Shown here one piece after another: positions 44,937 to 58,200 of a DNA stretch of 64,000 nucleotides. The DNA is taken from contig JALMLS010000056.1 of NCBI GenBank assembly GCA_038496445.1, positions 124,001 to 188,000 on the forward strand, in the 5' to 3' direction. The position numbers and the translations under genes are program-made. Under the pieces are notes generated by a model. It saw only the letters and a program-made list of their open reading frames with translations. It was not told the DNA's origin and did not search any database. How positions within the stretch are numbered: the stretch's first letter is position 1; each line of letters begins with the position of its first letter. The stretch comes from Trichosphaerium sp. ATCC 40318. Its lineage: Eukaryota > Discosea > Flabellinia > Trichosidae.

Positions 44937-47305
44937 TTAGATGTCCGTCTCCTGATTTAGTTCTACGCCCTCTACTGCGTGTATATTACTCAAGTATTTT
45001 TGTTCAGCTGAATTTATAGCTACTGGTTGTCCGTGAACGTATCTAACTTCAACTGTTCTTCCTGTTTTCAATGATTTAATAAAACCCTTTACTGGCTCTC
45101 CATTTGCAAATGTTCCCATTAACTCAATATCTCCAAGGGTATAAACGCCCCTTCCATTCCTTTTACCAGCAGCAAAACTTCCCACATACTTCGACCCATC
45201 AATTTTATTGACAAGGGTACCTTCTCCACTGAACACATAATAGTCGAATATGTCGAAGCCACCTGTAGACATCAGTTAAGGTTTATTATGTCATTGCAAA
45301 GAGATTACTTTTTTTTTTCTGTGTAGAAAACGTACCTTCGTAATCGAATCTATCTGTCTCTATTCTTCCTTTGGCAAGATGATTATGTTTCCATTCTCCA
45401 TGTATAACACAATCTGTTGAAATCTGCATTCCTTTACCCTTCATAATAGTAAAAAATCAAGCAAAGTCACTCTCAAGTGTATTGTGAGTTTAAATGTACC
45501 GTTCTTCGACCGTGTTTCAGTTCACCTAAAATATGAGAGTTAGTGGAGATAGCAACAGTATTTAATATATACTAACCGTCATAAACACCCTGTTCGTCGC
45601 ACCATAAGCCTTGCATACAATTAAAAAAAAGAGGGCGAACAAGTAATACTCACCATCTCCGTTTGATGAGGGTGTTATTGCCTTGGCTGTTGTTTGCCTT
45701 AACGTTTTGTTAAATATTAACGAAAATGCGATATCGCTATCTGCCTTAAATTGGCCATTGTCCCATTCTGCCTGTATAGCAAACGCATCACCTAAGAACA
45801 GACAAAATCTCAACACTTAAATCTTCTTTTTTTCTTGTTGTACCTTTATTAGCACCAGGACATATCTGATTACCAAATCCATCTTTTCTTCCAAGTCGAA
45901 AGTTTCCAACAAAAGCCATAGGCTTTGTTAATGAAACCAGCTTTGAGCGAAAGGATTAGATAACGACAACACAAAACCTCTGAAACTTACAGTACCAGAT
46001 CCTTTAGGATATCCTGCTTGCATATCACCAAAGTAATAATCCTTTTGCTCAAAACCAGGTCCATATAAATAACGACCACCAACACCATTGCGTCTAAGTG
46101 CTATAATTCCTGTGAAAGCAACTAAAAGGTATCAAACACTACAATAAACGATATCTAGATCAAGTAAAAACCAACTCACAGCCAAATAATGCACCGCCAA
46201 GCATAGCACCATGATCAATCGCTTTCGATTTTAACATAAGACCAAATGCGTTACCAGCCATTGTCAGTAATACATATGCAATAGGCTGTATAATACAGTC
46301 AGTACCATAAGATAATCATACAAGCTTCACATACCGGTAAAGGTCCAAAAAACTGATTCGAATTTAAAAGAGCCCAAGAAGTCAAAATACACATGCCAGT
46401 TCCTGCCGCACCATGATACTTTCTGCCTTTGTCGCTACAGCATTGTTAACCAACCTGTCTAATGCTTTAGCAATGATATGTACCCAAGCATGTAGTTGTG
46501 AAATATTGAACCTAAACTACCACATATTGAACCACCAGCTATTAGGGCTATGTATGAAGTTGGGCTAAAAAATTATTACACAATAAGCACAATACAAATT
46601 GTAATCGGTACGTGACATCATCAATCAATTGCCTGCCAGTAAATGCTAAAGCTGAAGCGGCGAGTACTGTATAAGAAAACTTTGTGTGTAGAAAAGGAGC
46701 AGTCAGGAGTATATGATACCTCCCTGAACCCCAATTGACTGGTAACAAAGTCATGTGCCTTTTGAAGTGTCAAAAAAAAAGAAAATGACATGTCAAAAAA
46801 GAGTTAGTACCTTGTCATTACTTGTCGTGGACGTTTGAACTTGAATGCAATATAAGACACAAAGTAAGGCAGAACAAAATAACCAGGCAACATGATTTGA
46901 TTTCTAACAGCTACAGCTTGATAGCGAAAATCATCGAGTTCTTTGAAATTGTAGTTTGCTCCTTTTCGTTCACAGTTCTTTTAGCGTTAAAATCTTTTCT
47001 TTGTTCACTAACCGTAAATCATAGGCTCCAAGCGCCGGAATGTGGTTAGGTAAACTTCATCAAAAACTCCCCTAACGACTTTGCGGTTACCATCACGATC
47101 ATAATCCTCAAATGGTTCCTCTAGTTGTAGTTAGTTGGTTGAAGAATGCTATTGAAAGTTACACACCTTCCTCAGCGGTTGCTGTCATTAAATTGTACGC
47201 ACATAAGCTAGTAACTGTAGAGGCAGCAACAGCGAACCTAAGCTGAGGTAAATAGAACCAACAATCATTTTTACACTATTACCTTCCCAATAATTGCTTT
47301 GGCAT
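44937..47305 (-). CDS. Rhomboid-like (PARL-like) pseudoprotease fused to MORN repeats
   Basis: The N-terminal exons (MPKQLLGRFAVAASTV from 47305; FEDYDRDGNRKVVRGVF, about 47100) lead to hydrophobic helices (46890-46150). These include APFLHTKFSYTVLAASALAF, HGAAGTGMCILTSWALL (about 46420-46370) and IDHGAMLGGALFG (46235-46190). The last two align with PARL LGASGA and FDHAAHLGGALFG, but Ser is Ala and the catalytic His is Met, so it should be protease-dead. The frame continues through SLRRNGVGGRYLYGPG (about 46100) into MORN-type repeats (YYFGDMQAGYPKGSGT; FVGNFRLGRKDGFGNQ; GEWKHNHLAKG; YVGSFAAGKRNGRGVYTLG, 45190-45135). The in-frame junction uses a GTGAGT donor and an ATTATAG acceptor. MORN units often bind membranes or partners. 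Location (mitochondrial or secretory) is unclear. Confidence 0.65.
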
Positions 47306-47509
47306 GCTACCGGTTACGGAGCGTGCAAGTAAACGCGAAAAATGACTGGCTTGGCCATCTATGACATGTTATTTGGTGCTATACGCGTCTATACGCTACC
47401 AGTTGTGCGTAGGAGTGCTAAGCACTTCTGCTGAAGGCCACACCTCATTGTGTGATGTTTGAGTTCAGACTGTGAGAAATGTGTTGAAATAGTAAATTAA
47501 AAATACAAA

Positions 47510-49537
47510 ATGGGTGCCGCATCCTCTCACCTATGGACTGCTGTTGAGAGCTTCAATACTCTTAATCAAAATCCGTATTTTCGCGGAGGGCTTGGCCTTT
47601 TAGTCATTCAATTATCCCTTGGTTGGGTCGGCTTTACGTATGGCTTCTTCTACAGGCATTTAAAACAATTGTTTACAGTTACTGTAAGTATTCTTCATCA
47701 AGAAGCGATTTAACGCGTTAATTAGCTTTCAGTAACCAGCAGAGACTCAAACTACGAGTGGTTTCACGATTGGCTTCTAGAACAAAATTATGCTAAAACA
47801 ACGCGTGATTTAACGCTAGAGACAACATACGATAATGTACCGTTACCCCAACACTCTAAAAAGACCTAACACCATCTCTAGAGTATAGGTGATGACGACA
47901 ATCCACATAGATTTAGACTCGTACCTGGTTTCGGAGAGCATTTTTTCGTGTACAAAGGGCGATGGCTTTGGCTGTCTCGGGAAAACCTCGATCCCGCAAG
48001 TGCGTCCGGGTATTCTCGTATATCTCCGTAACTTACTCTTCTCCTAAAGCAACTGGTAATGAGAGATTACAAATAACAGCTCTGTTCACTCGTGATCGTC
48101 AAATTGTTACAGACTTGCTATGTGAGGCTGAGGCTTTAGCAGAAAGTAGAAAGAAGATATCAACTGAAGTATTGGTTTCACACCGTACTACTTGGTCTAA
48201 AGCCAAGACAAATTCAAAGAGGTAAGTAAATTGAAGGAACAACAAAAGTGACACATTTTTCTATCGGATTTTTTATTTTTCGATATTTCGGTTGTAGTCT
48301 TATATGTTGTTTATTATTTTCTAGATCTCTTGATTCTGTTATATTGCGCAGAGGTTTATCAGAAAGTTTGGTGGCAGATATAAAAAAATTCATGGCAGAC
48401 AAAGATTGGTACTGAAAAAGCTTTGGTTTTTTTTGTTCGTGTACATTGTGCTCATATTTTGTTTAGGTATAAAAGTGTTGGTATACCTTACAGGCGCGGA
48501 TATTTATTACATGGACCGCCTGGAACAGGTATTGTTTCACTTACTGGGAGCTTTTTTGTAACTTAATCATAGGCAAAACGTCTTTTGTAATGGCCGTTGC
48601 TGGTCATTTCAACATGAACATATGTCAATGTAGCTTAAAAAATCCACAATTAGGTACTTTATCCATTTTGTTCTGTTGAGACTTTTGACAAAATTAACGT
48701 TTATTTCTAGATGACGAGAGCTTGCCAATATTATTAAACAATGCTCCACCACGTAGTATAATCCTAATGGAAGATATTGATCATGCTCTTGATGCTCTTA
48801 ATGGTACAACAGTTTTACTATAAACCTATCTCACAAATGTATAGAAAAACAAGGATTGACATTATCAGGACTACTAAATGCATTTGACGGGGCGTGTAGC
48901 CAAGAAGGTACATAATTTACACTTATAAGTTATAATTCAATTCTAAAACTCGAACTAGGAAGAATTGTGTTCATAACTACAAACAATAAGGAGAAGCTAG
49001 GTGCTGCTCTAATTAGACCTGGTAGAATAGATGTAAAAACATACTTTGGATGTGCTGCTAGAGAACAAGTAAGACCACTCACTTGCCAACAAAAAAAAAC
49101 ACAAAAAAAAAACCCATCAAATTTTGACACATTGCGCAATGTGTCACATTTTACAGTAATTCTCTGAATTATTTTTTTTTCCTTCAAAACTTTAATTATA
49201 CTTTCTTACCGTCGCTCTAGATGATTAGATTATTTAAAACCTTCTTTGGTGAGGATCAAAATGATCTAGCTATAAAATTTTCAGAAGCACTTCAAGAGGA
49301 TACATACTCGATGGCTCAACTCCAAGTAAGTAAAACAAAATTTGGTTTAACAAAAAGATGAATTTAGAGCCCGTCTCTAACACATGAATAAAGGGTTATT
49401 TGGTAAAGTACAAGGATAGTCCAAAGGACGCTGTAAAACACTTGAGTAATGAGTCCTGGCTGTTAAAATCTAATGGAGACTGGATAAACACAGGAAAGCA
49501 ACAACCTGCAAGAATTTCAGAGAAACAAGGAGAATAG
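47510..49537 (+). CDS. BCS1: BCS1-like mitochondrial AAA ATPase
   Basis: BCS1 is the AAA translocase that inserts the folded Rieske iron-sulfur protein into complex III. The N-terminus carries the family's transmembrane stretch (GGLGLLVIQLSLGWVGFTYG, 47585-47645), then the BCS1-specific beta domain (SVSSRDSNYEWFHDWLLEQ, about 47750; HRFRLVPGFGEHFFVYKGRW, 47908-47965; IVTDLLCEAEALAESRKK). The AAA module has GYLLHGPPGTGKTSFVMAV (Walker A, 48500-48600), SIILMEDIDHAL (Walker B, 48760-48795), LTLSGLLNAFDG, FITTNN (sensor 1) and ALIRPGRIDVK (arginine finger region, 49000-49030). The protein ends ISEKQGE. As is usual for BCS1, there is no cleavable presequence. All catalytic residues look intact. 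Introns are about 45-80 nt. Confidence 0.9.
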
Positions 49538-49704
49538 AAAAAAACCAATGTACAAAAAATAAAAACAAAGCAAATGAGCGCTAGTGTAAGTAATTGCCGT
49601 TTTGACTTGTGATAAAAGTAAAAGTAACTTAGTTGTCCAGCTACTAAGAAAGTCAAAAGATTACTTACAAATTGCAGCAACAAACTGTTAACCAATCACG
49701 TGTT

Positions 49705-51366
49705 TTATACTTTAATATTACCAAAAGTCACTTCACAAAGTGCTTCTTTGTTTACACGTGCTTTTAGAGATAGCAATATTTTCCATAAATCACCAACAGT
49801 TTTCTTACTATCTATTAAGCTTTTTATAAAAGCCTCCATCGCAGTAGAAAATGACTCATCTCCGAAAGTATAGTACTTCAATTCCTTACACCTAAATTTA
49901 AAACAACAAGTCAGTTTTAAAATTCAAGCTGTACAATATAATTGAAACTTACTTCGCTTGTGATGCCGCCATTATCTGCAATAAAGCTTTAACAACTTTA
50001 TCTCCACCATACGCTCCACATCCCCCTGTTTTGGATTTTAATAGAAAAACAATTAATGAACTTACAGTGTCCTGTTGCAACTTTAACTCCATATTGTGGG
50101 TTCGATTCTAAAGGTGAAAATCCGCAATATAATTTATCTAGCTCACGCTCCAAGTTCGTTATCTCTAATTGAGATGATAGTCTCTTCGCATCGTCTTCAA
50201 TTGATGCGAAATTCATAGCATCTATTGCGACAATATATCTATTTTGCCAATCCCATTTAGAAGTGAAAGGTCCAGCAAACTTCAAGTCTAGGCCATATCC
50301 TTTTTAAGATATTAATTTCTGTATGACATTAAATCAGTATCCAATCTTGTACCTGTGTGCTTGGCAATACGTCTAGCTCCTTGCATTATAATTGTTTCTC
50401 CCTCTTAAAAACAAGATGTTACCAAACAAATCAGTATTCTTGCTACTGTCACGTACTGGTGAGTGTTGGACATACTAACATAGCAACATGTAACTCAGGA
50501 GATGTTCCAAATATTATTTCTTCTTGTGTACCACCCCTTGTAGGCATAAGAGTTATCCAAATGTTCAAACAAATTAAATTGTTTTCTTTATCAAACACAC
50601 CTGCCGTAAGCGATATCTTCATTAGCAAAATCTACTTCAACATATCCCTCCGTATCACCAATTTCTCCATTCATTGATACAACAACATTGCATATGGGCG
50701 CAGCACTCTCGCTCCACACTGGCTACAAAAGGAAAAGTTAGGCACTTATTTAAAACCTCTGCAACGCACCTTTTTTCCCAATGCATCAACATGCCTTCTG
50801 TAAAAAGTCACGTGTTCTGGGTTATCATTGAATCCATCTTTCGATATTTTCGAAAAGTATGCAACCATTGTGCGTAGATAAACATACACAGGATCGTACT
50901 TACAAATGTACCTTTGCTTTGATTAGCCAAAAAATTGTCTTTCAGTTTTTGTGCGACTAGTCGCTTACCAAACGTGATAATTGCTCCAATATTTCATCCA
51001 CGGCATAGCAGATAGTGTGCAGAAGAATTTATGAGCTAAAAGACAAGCCACTTGCTCTCTAGAAAATGATACTTTTGAAAAGCTACGGTTAGGTTCTAAA
51101 ACGCGCAAAATCCCTGCTGGGAATAACTTGGGCATCTTTGAACCCAATTTTGCAATTTCAGGCAACAGCTCTTTTAAAAAGTGCTGTTCTTCCGTTTTTG
51201 TCAAGTACTTATCAAGAAATACGCGAAGCGCCACTAATTCATCGATTTCATCATTGTGGACAGCATTTTCAGTTATACACTTTATTAGTGCGTCGACATC
51301 ATTGATTTCGCTTCCGCATCGTGGCCAAGAAGGACCTACAATGTGAACTGGCAATTTGTACTCCAT
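49705..51366 (-). CDS. PARG: Poly(ADP-ribose) glycohydrolase
   Basis: PARG cleaves ribose-ribose bonds of poly(ADP-ribose). The helical accessory region is clear: FLKELLPEIAKLGSKMPKLF (51185-51125), then SFSREQVACLLAHKFFCTL (51065-51010). The macrodomain follows: VEVDFANEDIAYG (about 50630), GGTQEEIIFGTSPELHVAML (50540-50480) with the catalytic Glu pair of QEE, GETIIMQGARRIAKHTGYG (50400-50340), WDWQNRYIVAIDAMNF (50250-50205) with the late family motif, and the C-terminal ATGHCGCGAYGGD (about 50030). The usual GGGVL..GCVQEEI loop is shortened to YGRGGTQEEI in my splice model, so either the loop differs or one junction is wrong. At about 430 residues it is a compact PARG without a long regulatory N-terminus. 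It presumably acts in DNA damage signalling; a PARP is not in the window. Confidence 0.85.
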
Positions 51367-51584
51367 TACAACACAACAAAAATGACACGTTAAGACTTTG
51401 TATGACCACAGTAGCATAAACGGTTATCATCTGCTCGTCTGGCTATAACCTTAGTTATTAGCTGGTACCAAAGCCTTGAAGGGCTGAGTTCCCATTTGAT
51501 ATTCTATTAACGCCACAGTGTACATGCTTTAATTGTTTATAATACAGTTTTTTTTCGCCATTTTTGGTTTTATGTTTGCTTCTC

Positions 51585-53912
<2,328 letters not shown>

Positions 53913-54098
53913 AAAAGTCGTATTTATACAACGTTAGGTTGCAACTTGCTATGTGCGTTGTAACACAGGTAAATACCTACAAACGCAAAATTCGTTTCAC
54001 CTACAAGCACGTGTTAAAACGGACAGGCTTTTGTTTACCAAGTGATTGCTTTCACGACGTAGGCAGTTTAAAAATACAAGTTTTATTTTATTTTACAA

Positions 54099-55026
54099 TT
54101 ATACATGATCTATATTGCTAACCGCACGCTCAAGCTCTTCTATTTCTGCATCTGGTGCGTTCAACGCACTGTGTATCTTACTAATCATAGCTTCTGTAAA
54201 CACCTTATCTACAAGCTCCTTATCCTGCATACGCCGCCGTTTACGCGCTTGTGAGAGCTGTGATACTTGTTTATAATCATCTTGAAGTTTTTTCAACTGT
54301 TCTGATGCATGTAATTCGCGTTGACGTGAATTTTCAAGCTGCTTTTGTGTATTCTTTAGCTGTGATTTCGTTGTACGAAGTTCATTTCGTAATTCAGCGA
54401 CTACTTGTTGGTTCTTGACATTCAGCCTCTCTATCGTGGCAGCGTGACCTTCCTAAATACGTTGTAAGCGTTGAGTGGCACGATAAATCAGGTGGAAAGC
54501 GGTAAATGGTACATTTCTGAGTGTGGCGCCATTTTCAAAAATGTACCATTTACCACTCACACCAAATTAGTTTCAATCGACTCTGCTGGTCAGTTTCCTT
54601 ATCAGAGCTGGTAGGTTACGAGAACCACAGACTTAGGTTACGAATAACATTAAATCAAGTGTTTACAAAATAACCACCGCCAGAGCAAGCCGTAGGTTTG
54701 TTGGACTCCCACGTTGGCGTTAAGAGGTTAGCTGCTCAACAAAGGAAGCGTCACAGCAAGATAAAACAAGGTTTTGCGCACGCCAGAGCAAGCCGCAGTA
54801 ATGTTCTATTCCCACGTTGGCGTCAAGAGGTTAGCGCACGCAAGCACTTGTATTGTTTACGAAGGAAAGTACGTGCCATTAATTTTTGTATACGTGTATC
54901 AACGTCTGTCAGTATAGTTTTAAGCGCAGGTAAAGCCCCATTTAAAGCATCACGAGTTTGGGTGTATTCTGGTGCGCGCAAGTATTCGGGCACGTACTCC
55001 TCTTGTGCCTCAACTTGATTAGCCAT
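54099..55026 (-). CDS. Coiled-coil protein with a large repeat-bearing intron
   Basis: Exon 1 (MANQVEAQEEYVPEYLRAPE, 55026 downward) reads to DTRIQKLMA at about 54873. A 424-nt intron (54449-54872; GTACTT donor, GAAG acceptor) joins in frame to RHAATIERLNVKNQQVVAEL. That begins a continuous heptad-like coiled coil (LRNELRTTKSQLKNTQKQLE; EQLKKLQDDYKQVSQL) with a basic cluster (ARKRRRMQDKELVDKVF), ending ELERAVSNIDHV. The product is about 170 residues. No family is recognised; size and composition would suit a small kinetochore, spindle or trafficking subunit, which is speculation. An alternative shorter intron choice would alter only a few residues at the junction. Confidence 0.55.
54501..54554. 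repeat. 16-bp perfect inverted repeat with a GGCGCC centre
   Basis: GGTAAATGGTACATTT (54501-54516) recurs as its exact reverse complement AAATGTACCATTTACC (54539-54554), with a 22-nt loop containing TGTGGCGCCATTTTC. It could form a strong hairpin in DNA or in the pre-mRNA. It lies in the large intron of the coiled-coil gene. Confidence 0.9.
54678..54835. repeat. Two imperfect 55-bp direct repeats
   Basis: Copies at 54678-54732 and 54781-54835 both begin CGCCAGAGCAAGCCG and end CCCACGTTGGCGT(T/C)AAGAGGTTAGC, differing at several central bases; the unit spacing is 103 bp. They are in the same intron as the hairpin, and no similar unit was noticed elsewhere in the window. Confidence 0.85.
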
Positions 55027-55256
55027 ACGGCGCAATCAACTATTCAAATTATATTATGACGGCGGGAAAAAGACCATTATTTTTCAATGTTGGTCAAAAC
55101 AGGCTCCTCTTCCGTTTATTTAGTAACTTATTACTTGTTTTGAACGAGCCACCGCCAGCACTATAATTCTGTTGCTACAGCGCAATTTAGATCACGTTCA
55201 GTTATTAGCGTTTAACTTTTTAACGAAACTAAACAGTACAAATTATCTTAAACAGC

Positions 55257-58200
55257 ATGAAGCTACATATTTGTGCTTTGGCACTATGTTTTCTATTGGT
55301 GTATAGTGATAGCCCTCCTCGAGTCCGTACGTAACTTAAAAAGTTTAAAACGCGCCAGCTATACCCGCAATAGTAATGCAACGTTGCACACGCTTCGGAA
55401 ACCGCATAAAAATTAATGCGTTTATTAAGTAAATCCACCTGTATTAACTACATGGGGGACAACCATTGATGGCGTTAATGCGGATTACACGATAACGGAA
55501 ACAAGACTAACTCCTAGAGGCGAAATAGCTCAACTAGGCACGTGAATTCCAAATACGCTTACTCACTTACTTACCCCTTACAGTACGTATCAACAAGGCA
55601 AACTTTGAAGAAGTATCCAGTCTCAGCGTAGGGAATTTATCCTTATCTCAGCCGGTATGTGCCTCGTTGTCAATTGCACAGAATTTCCACTTGACTTTTG
55701 ATTCGCTTATTTTCTTTAGCCTAGAGCTGCTGCTTCAGTTCTTATCCGCTATTCAAATGCTACAGGAGAAGTACTTAGTTTAGCACAGCTCTATTGTACA
55801 GCAAGTACAAATTTAAATGACACAGATTTTTCTATTGTCACTTCCATGACTATATCACGTGATGGTGATGAAATACAGTTACTGTTAATGTCTACACCAG
55901 GCACGTTCATACTTGAAGTTAACTTTTTGAATATTCTTATTGTCTTACTTGTTTTTAAGTTGGTACCACGTGCTCATCTGTGAGTGCATCTGGTCAGATG
56001 GTAAATATTACTAAACAATATTTAAATGGTCTTCCAACTTCTACGCTAGTAGAATATGATATTAACAGTGATGCATTTAGTGTAGTAAGTGAACAAAAAA
56101 AGACATGTTATTATCACAATACTTACTCTTTTTTTTTCTTTCTTTTAAGGTTGTACAGTTTACTGAGGTCCACGTAACTGCCATGACACGCGATACAAGA
56201 TCAGGGGCTATGCATATGGTTGGTATAACTCCTCCGTACGCATTCAATACCTTTCTACTAAAACCCGACCTCAAGGTACTAATCTTATTTATAAAGAGCA
56301 GCACAATTCCGACTAGCATTACCTTCAGGTCAAGTGATACTTGAGAATGTTTTACAACCACCAACACCAGGTGGATGTATGTTTGCAAACGGTGGGCAGG
56401 CTTGCTGCTTTCTTAATCGTAAGTACTATGAATTTTTGTTCAAACCATCATCTTTGTTATTCCTAATACCTATTTTTCCTTATAGCTTCTGCTCGGTCAA
56501 TGGGTGTTATGTTTGGTATTGATACAAGATTTGTTATTACCCTTAAGTATATCAACCTTTTCTATCAAGTATCCAACGAAACAGCATCTAATACAACCCA
56601 TGGTATTTCCCCTCAGGGTATTATATTAGATGGTGATATTTTAAGAGTATCTGGTGTTTTATCTTTCCCAGGTTGTATGTTTTATCAAGGACCCACATCA
56701 ATGGCAACTGGCGTAGAGCTGCACTCCGTTATCCCCGCTCCAAGTCCAATAGGAAACCGTGTTTGGACAGCAAATTACTTCGCATCAACTGGATTGTATG
56801 CCCAAGATCCTGATTTCATTGGAAGCGCAGGAACGTTTAATAGCGATTTCCCTGGCCTAGTCTTTTTTTCAGATTTACGTAAGTCCCTTTTTAATAACGA
56901 ATACACCCACACCTTTTACAGTAATATAACCAACCATGCGTATTCACACAGCACGTGTTGTTATATGGAGGATGTTGTAAAGATTGAATGTGCTTTTTTG
57001 TCGTTGTACTAACTTGTTTCCTAGAAAGTACCGAAAACGTTGGTGATTCGAAATTAATTGTTTCTGGTGCTTCATTAAATGGACAAAACGCACCTGATAA
57101 TCCAGACCCAGAATTAATATTCTCATTGGTTTCTCTTTTAAACGAGGATTTTGTTGCCCAGTGGGAGTTTGATTTCAATTTTTTTACTCAACTGATGGCC
57201 ACTGATGTTGCATCAGAAGACTCATTCTGGCTTGCTGGTCATACAGATGCCAATGTTGATATCAAAACCCAACCTGTAGTATCAGTAACAACCAATGGTA
57301 CCGGTACAGGACTGATATTACGTATTAATAGCAATAGAGAAACCCTTCTTGCTTTAACAGCTGGTAAGATAGATTCTATCTAAGCTTGTTGTTCTGATTC
57401 CTTATATAGGAGGCTTGCTTTCTAGTATCAAGATTGATAGTATAGTCAGTCTAGGCATTAATGATGTTATCATCGCTGGTACTTTCCGGGGTGCCATGGA
57501 GATAGGTGGTCAGGAATTCATTACAACATCTACCTCAATTTTCATGACAAGGCTTGACTTTGATTTTTATGAACCATTTCCTACTACACTACCTGTCAAT
57601 ACTTTCAAAACAAATTCAACATCAGAGATTATACTCATTAACGAAAATATTATTTTCCTTTTTGGTACGTAGCGTGTAGAACAAAACAAGAGCTGTCTTG
57701 CTTCCTACTATAAAAACAAGCCTATAGAAACTAAATATACATCCTTAGGTGACAACAGCACACTGTTTGAAGCTACTAATGTCAACGCAACCATAAATGG
57801 TATTGCACTCAACTTATCTGAAGCTAATTGCACAAGTACGTATTCCACTTTTTTGTTGTTGTGAGAAAGGAAAAAAATCATGTTGATACATAGTTTAATC
57901 ACGACTAATGTTTGTTTGCTGATCTAGATACATTCTGTTTTATTGTCAACGTCACTGACAATGGAAATATAATCGATCTAACAGCAACAGCGGATCAAAT
58001 TTTTGGTCTGACTACAACATTTACACTTGTACACGCTGGATTAGATGGTGGTCCATCAAAGGATTATTCAGTCTCTTCTTCTTTTACTATATCACCAATA
58101 CCAATTGAACCAACAGGTGGAGCAGGAGTTATTGTAGATGGACCAAGTGGTGGTTCACCAGTGATTATTATTGTGGTAGTTGTTGTGGTTATTCTTTTGA

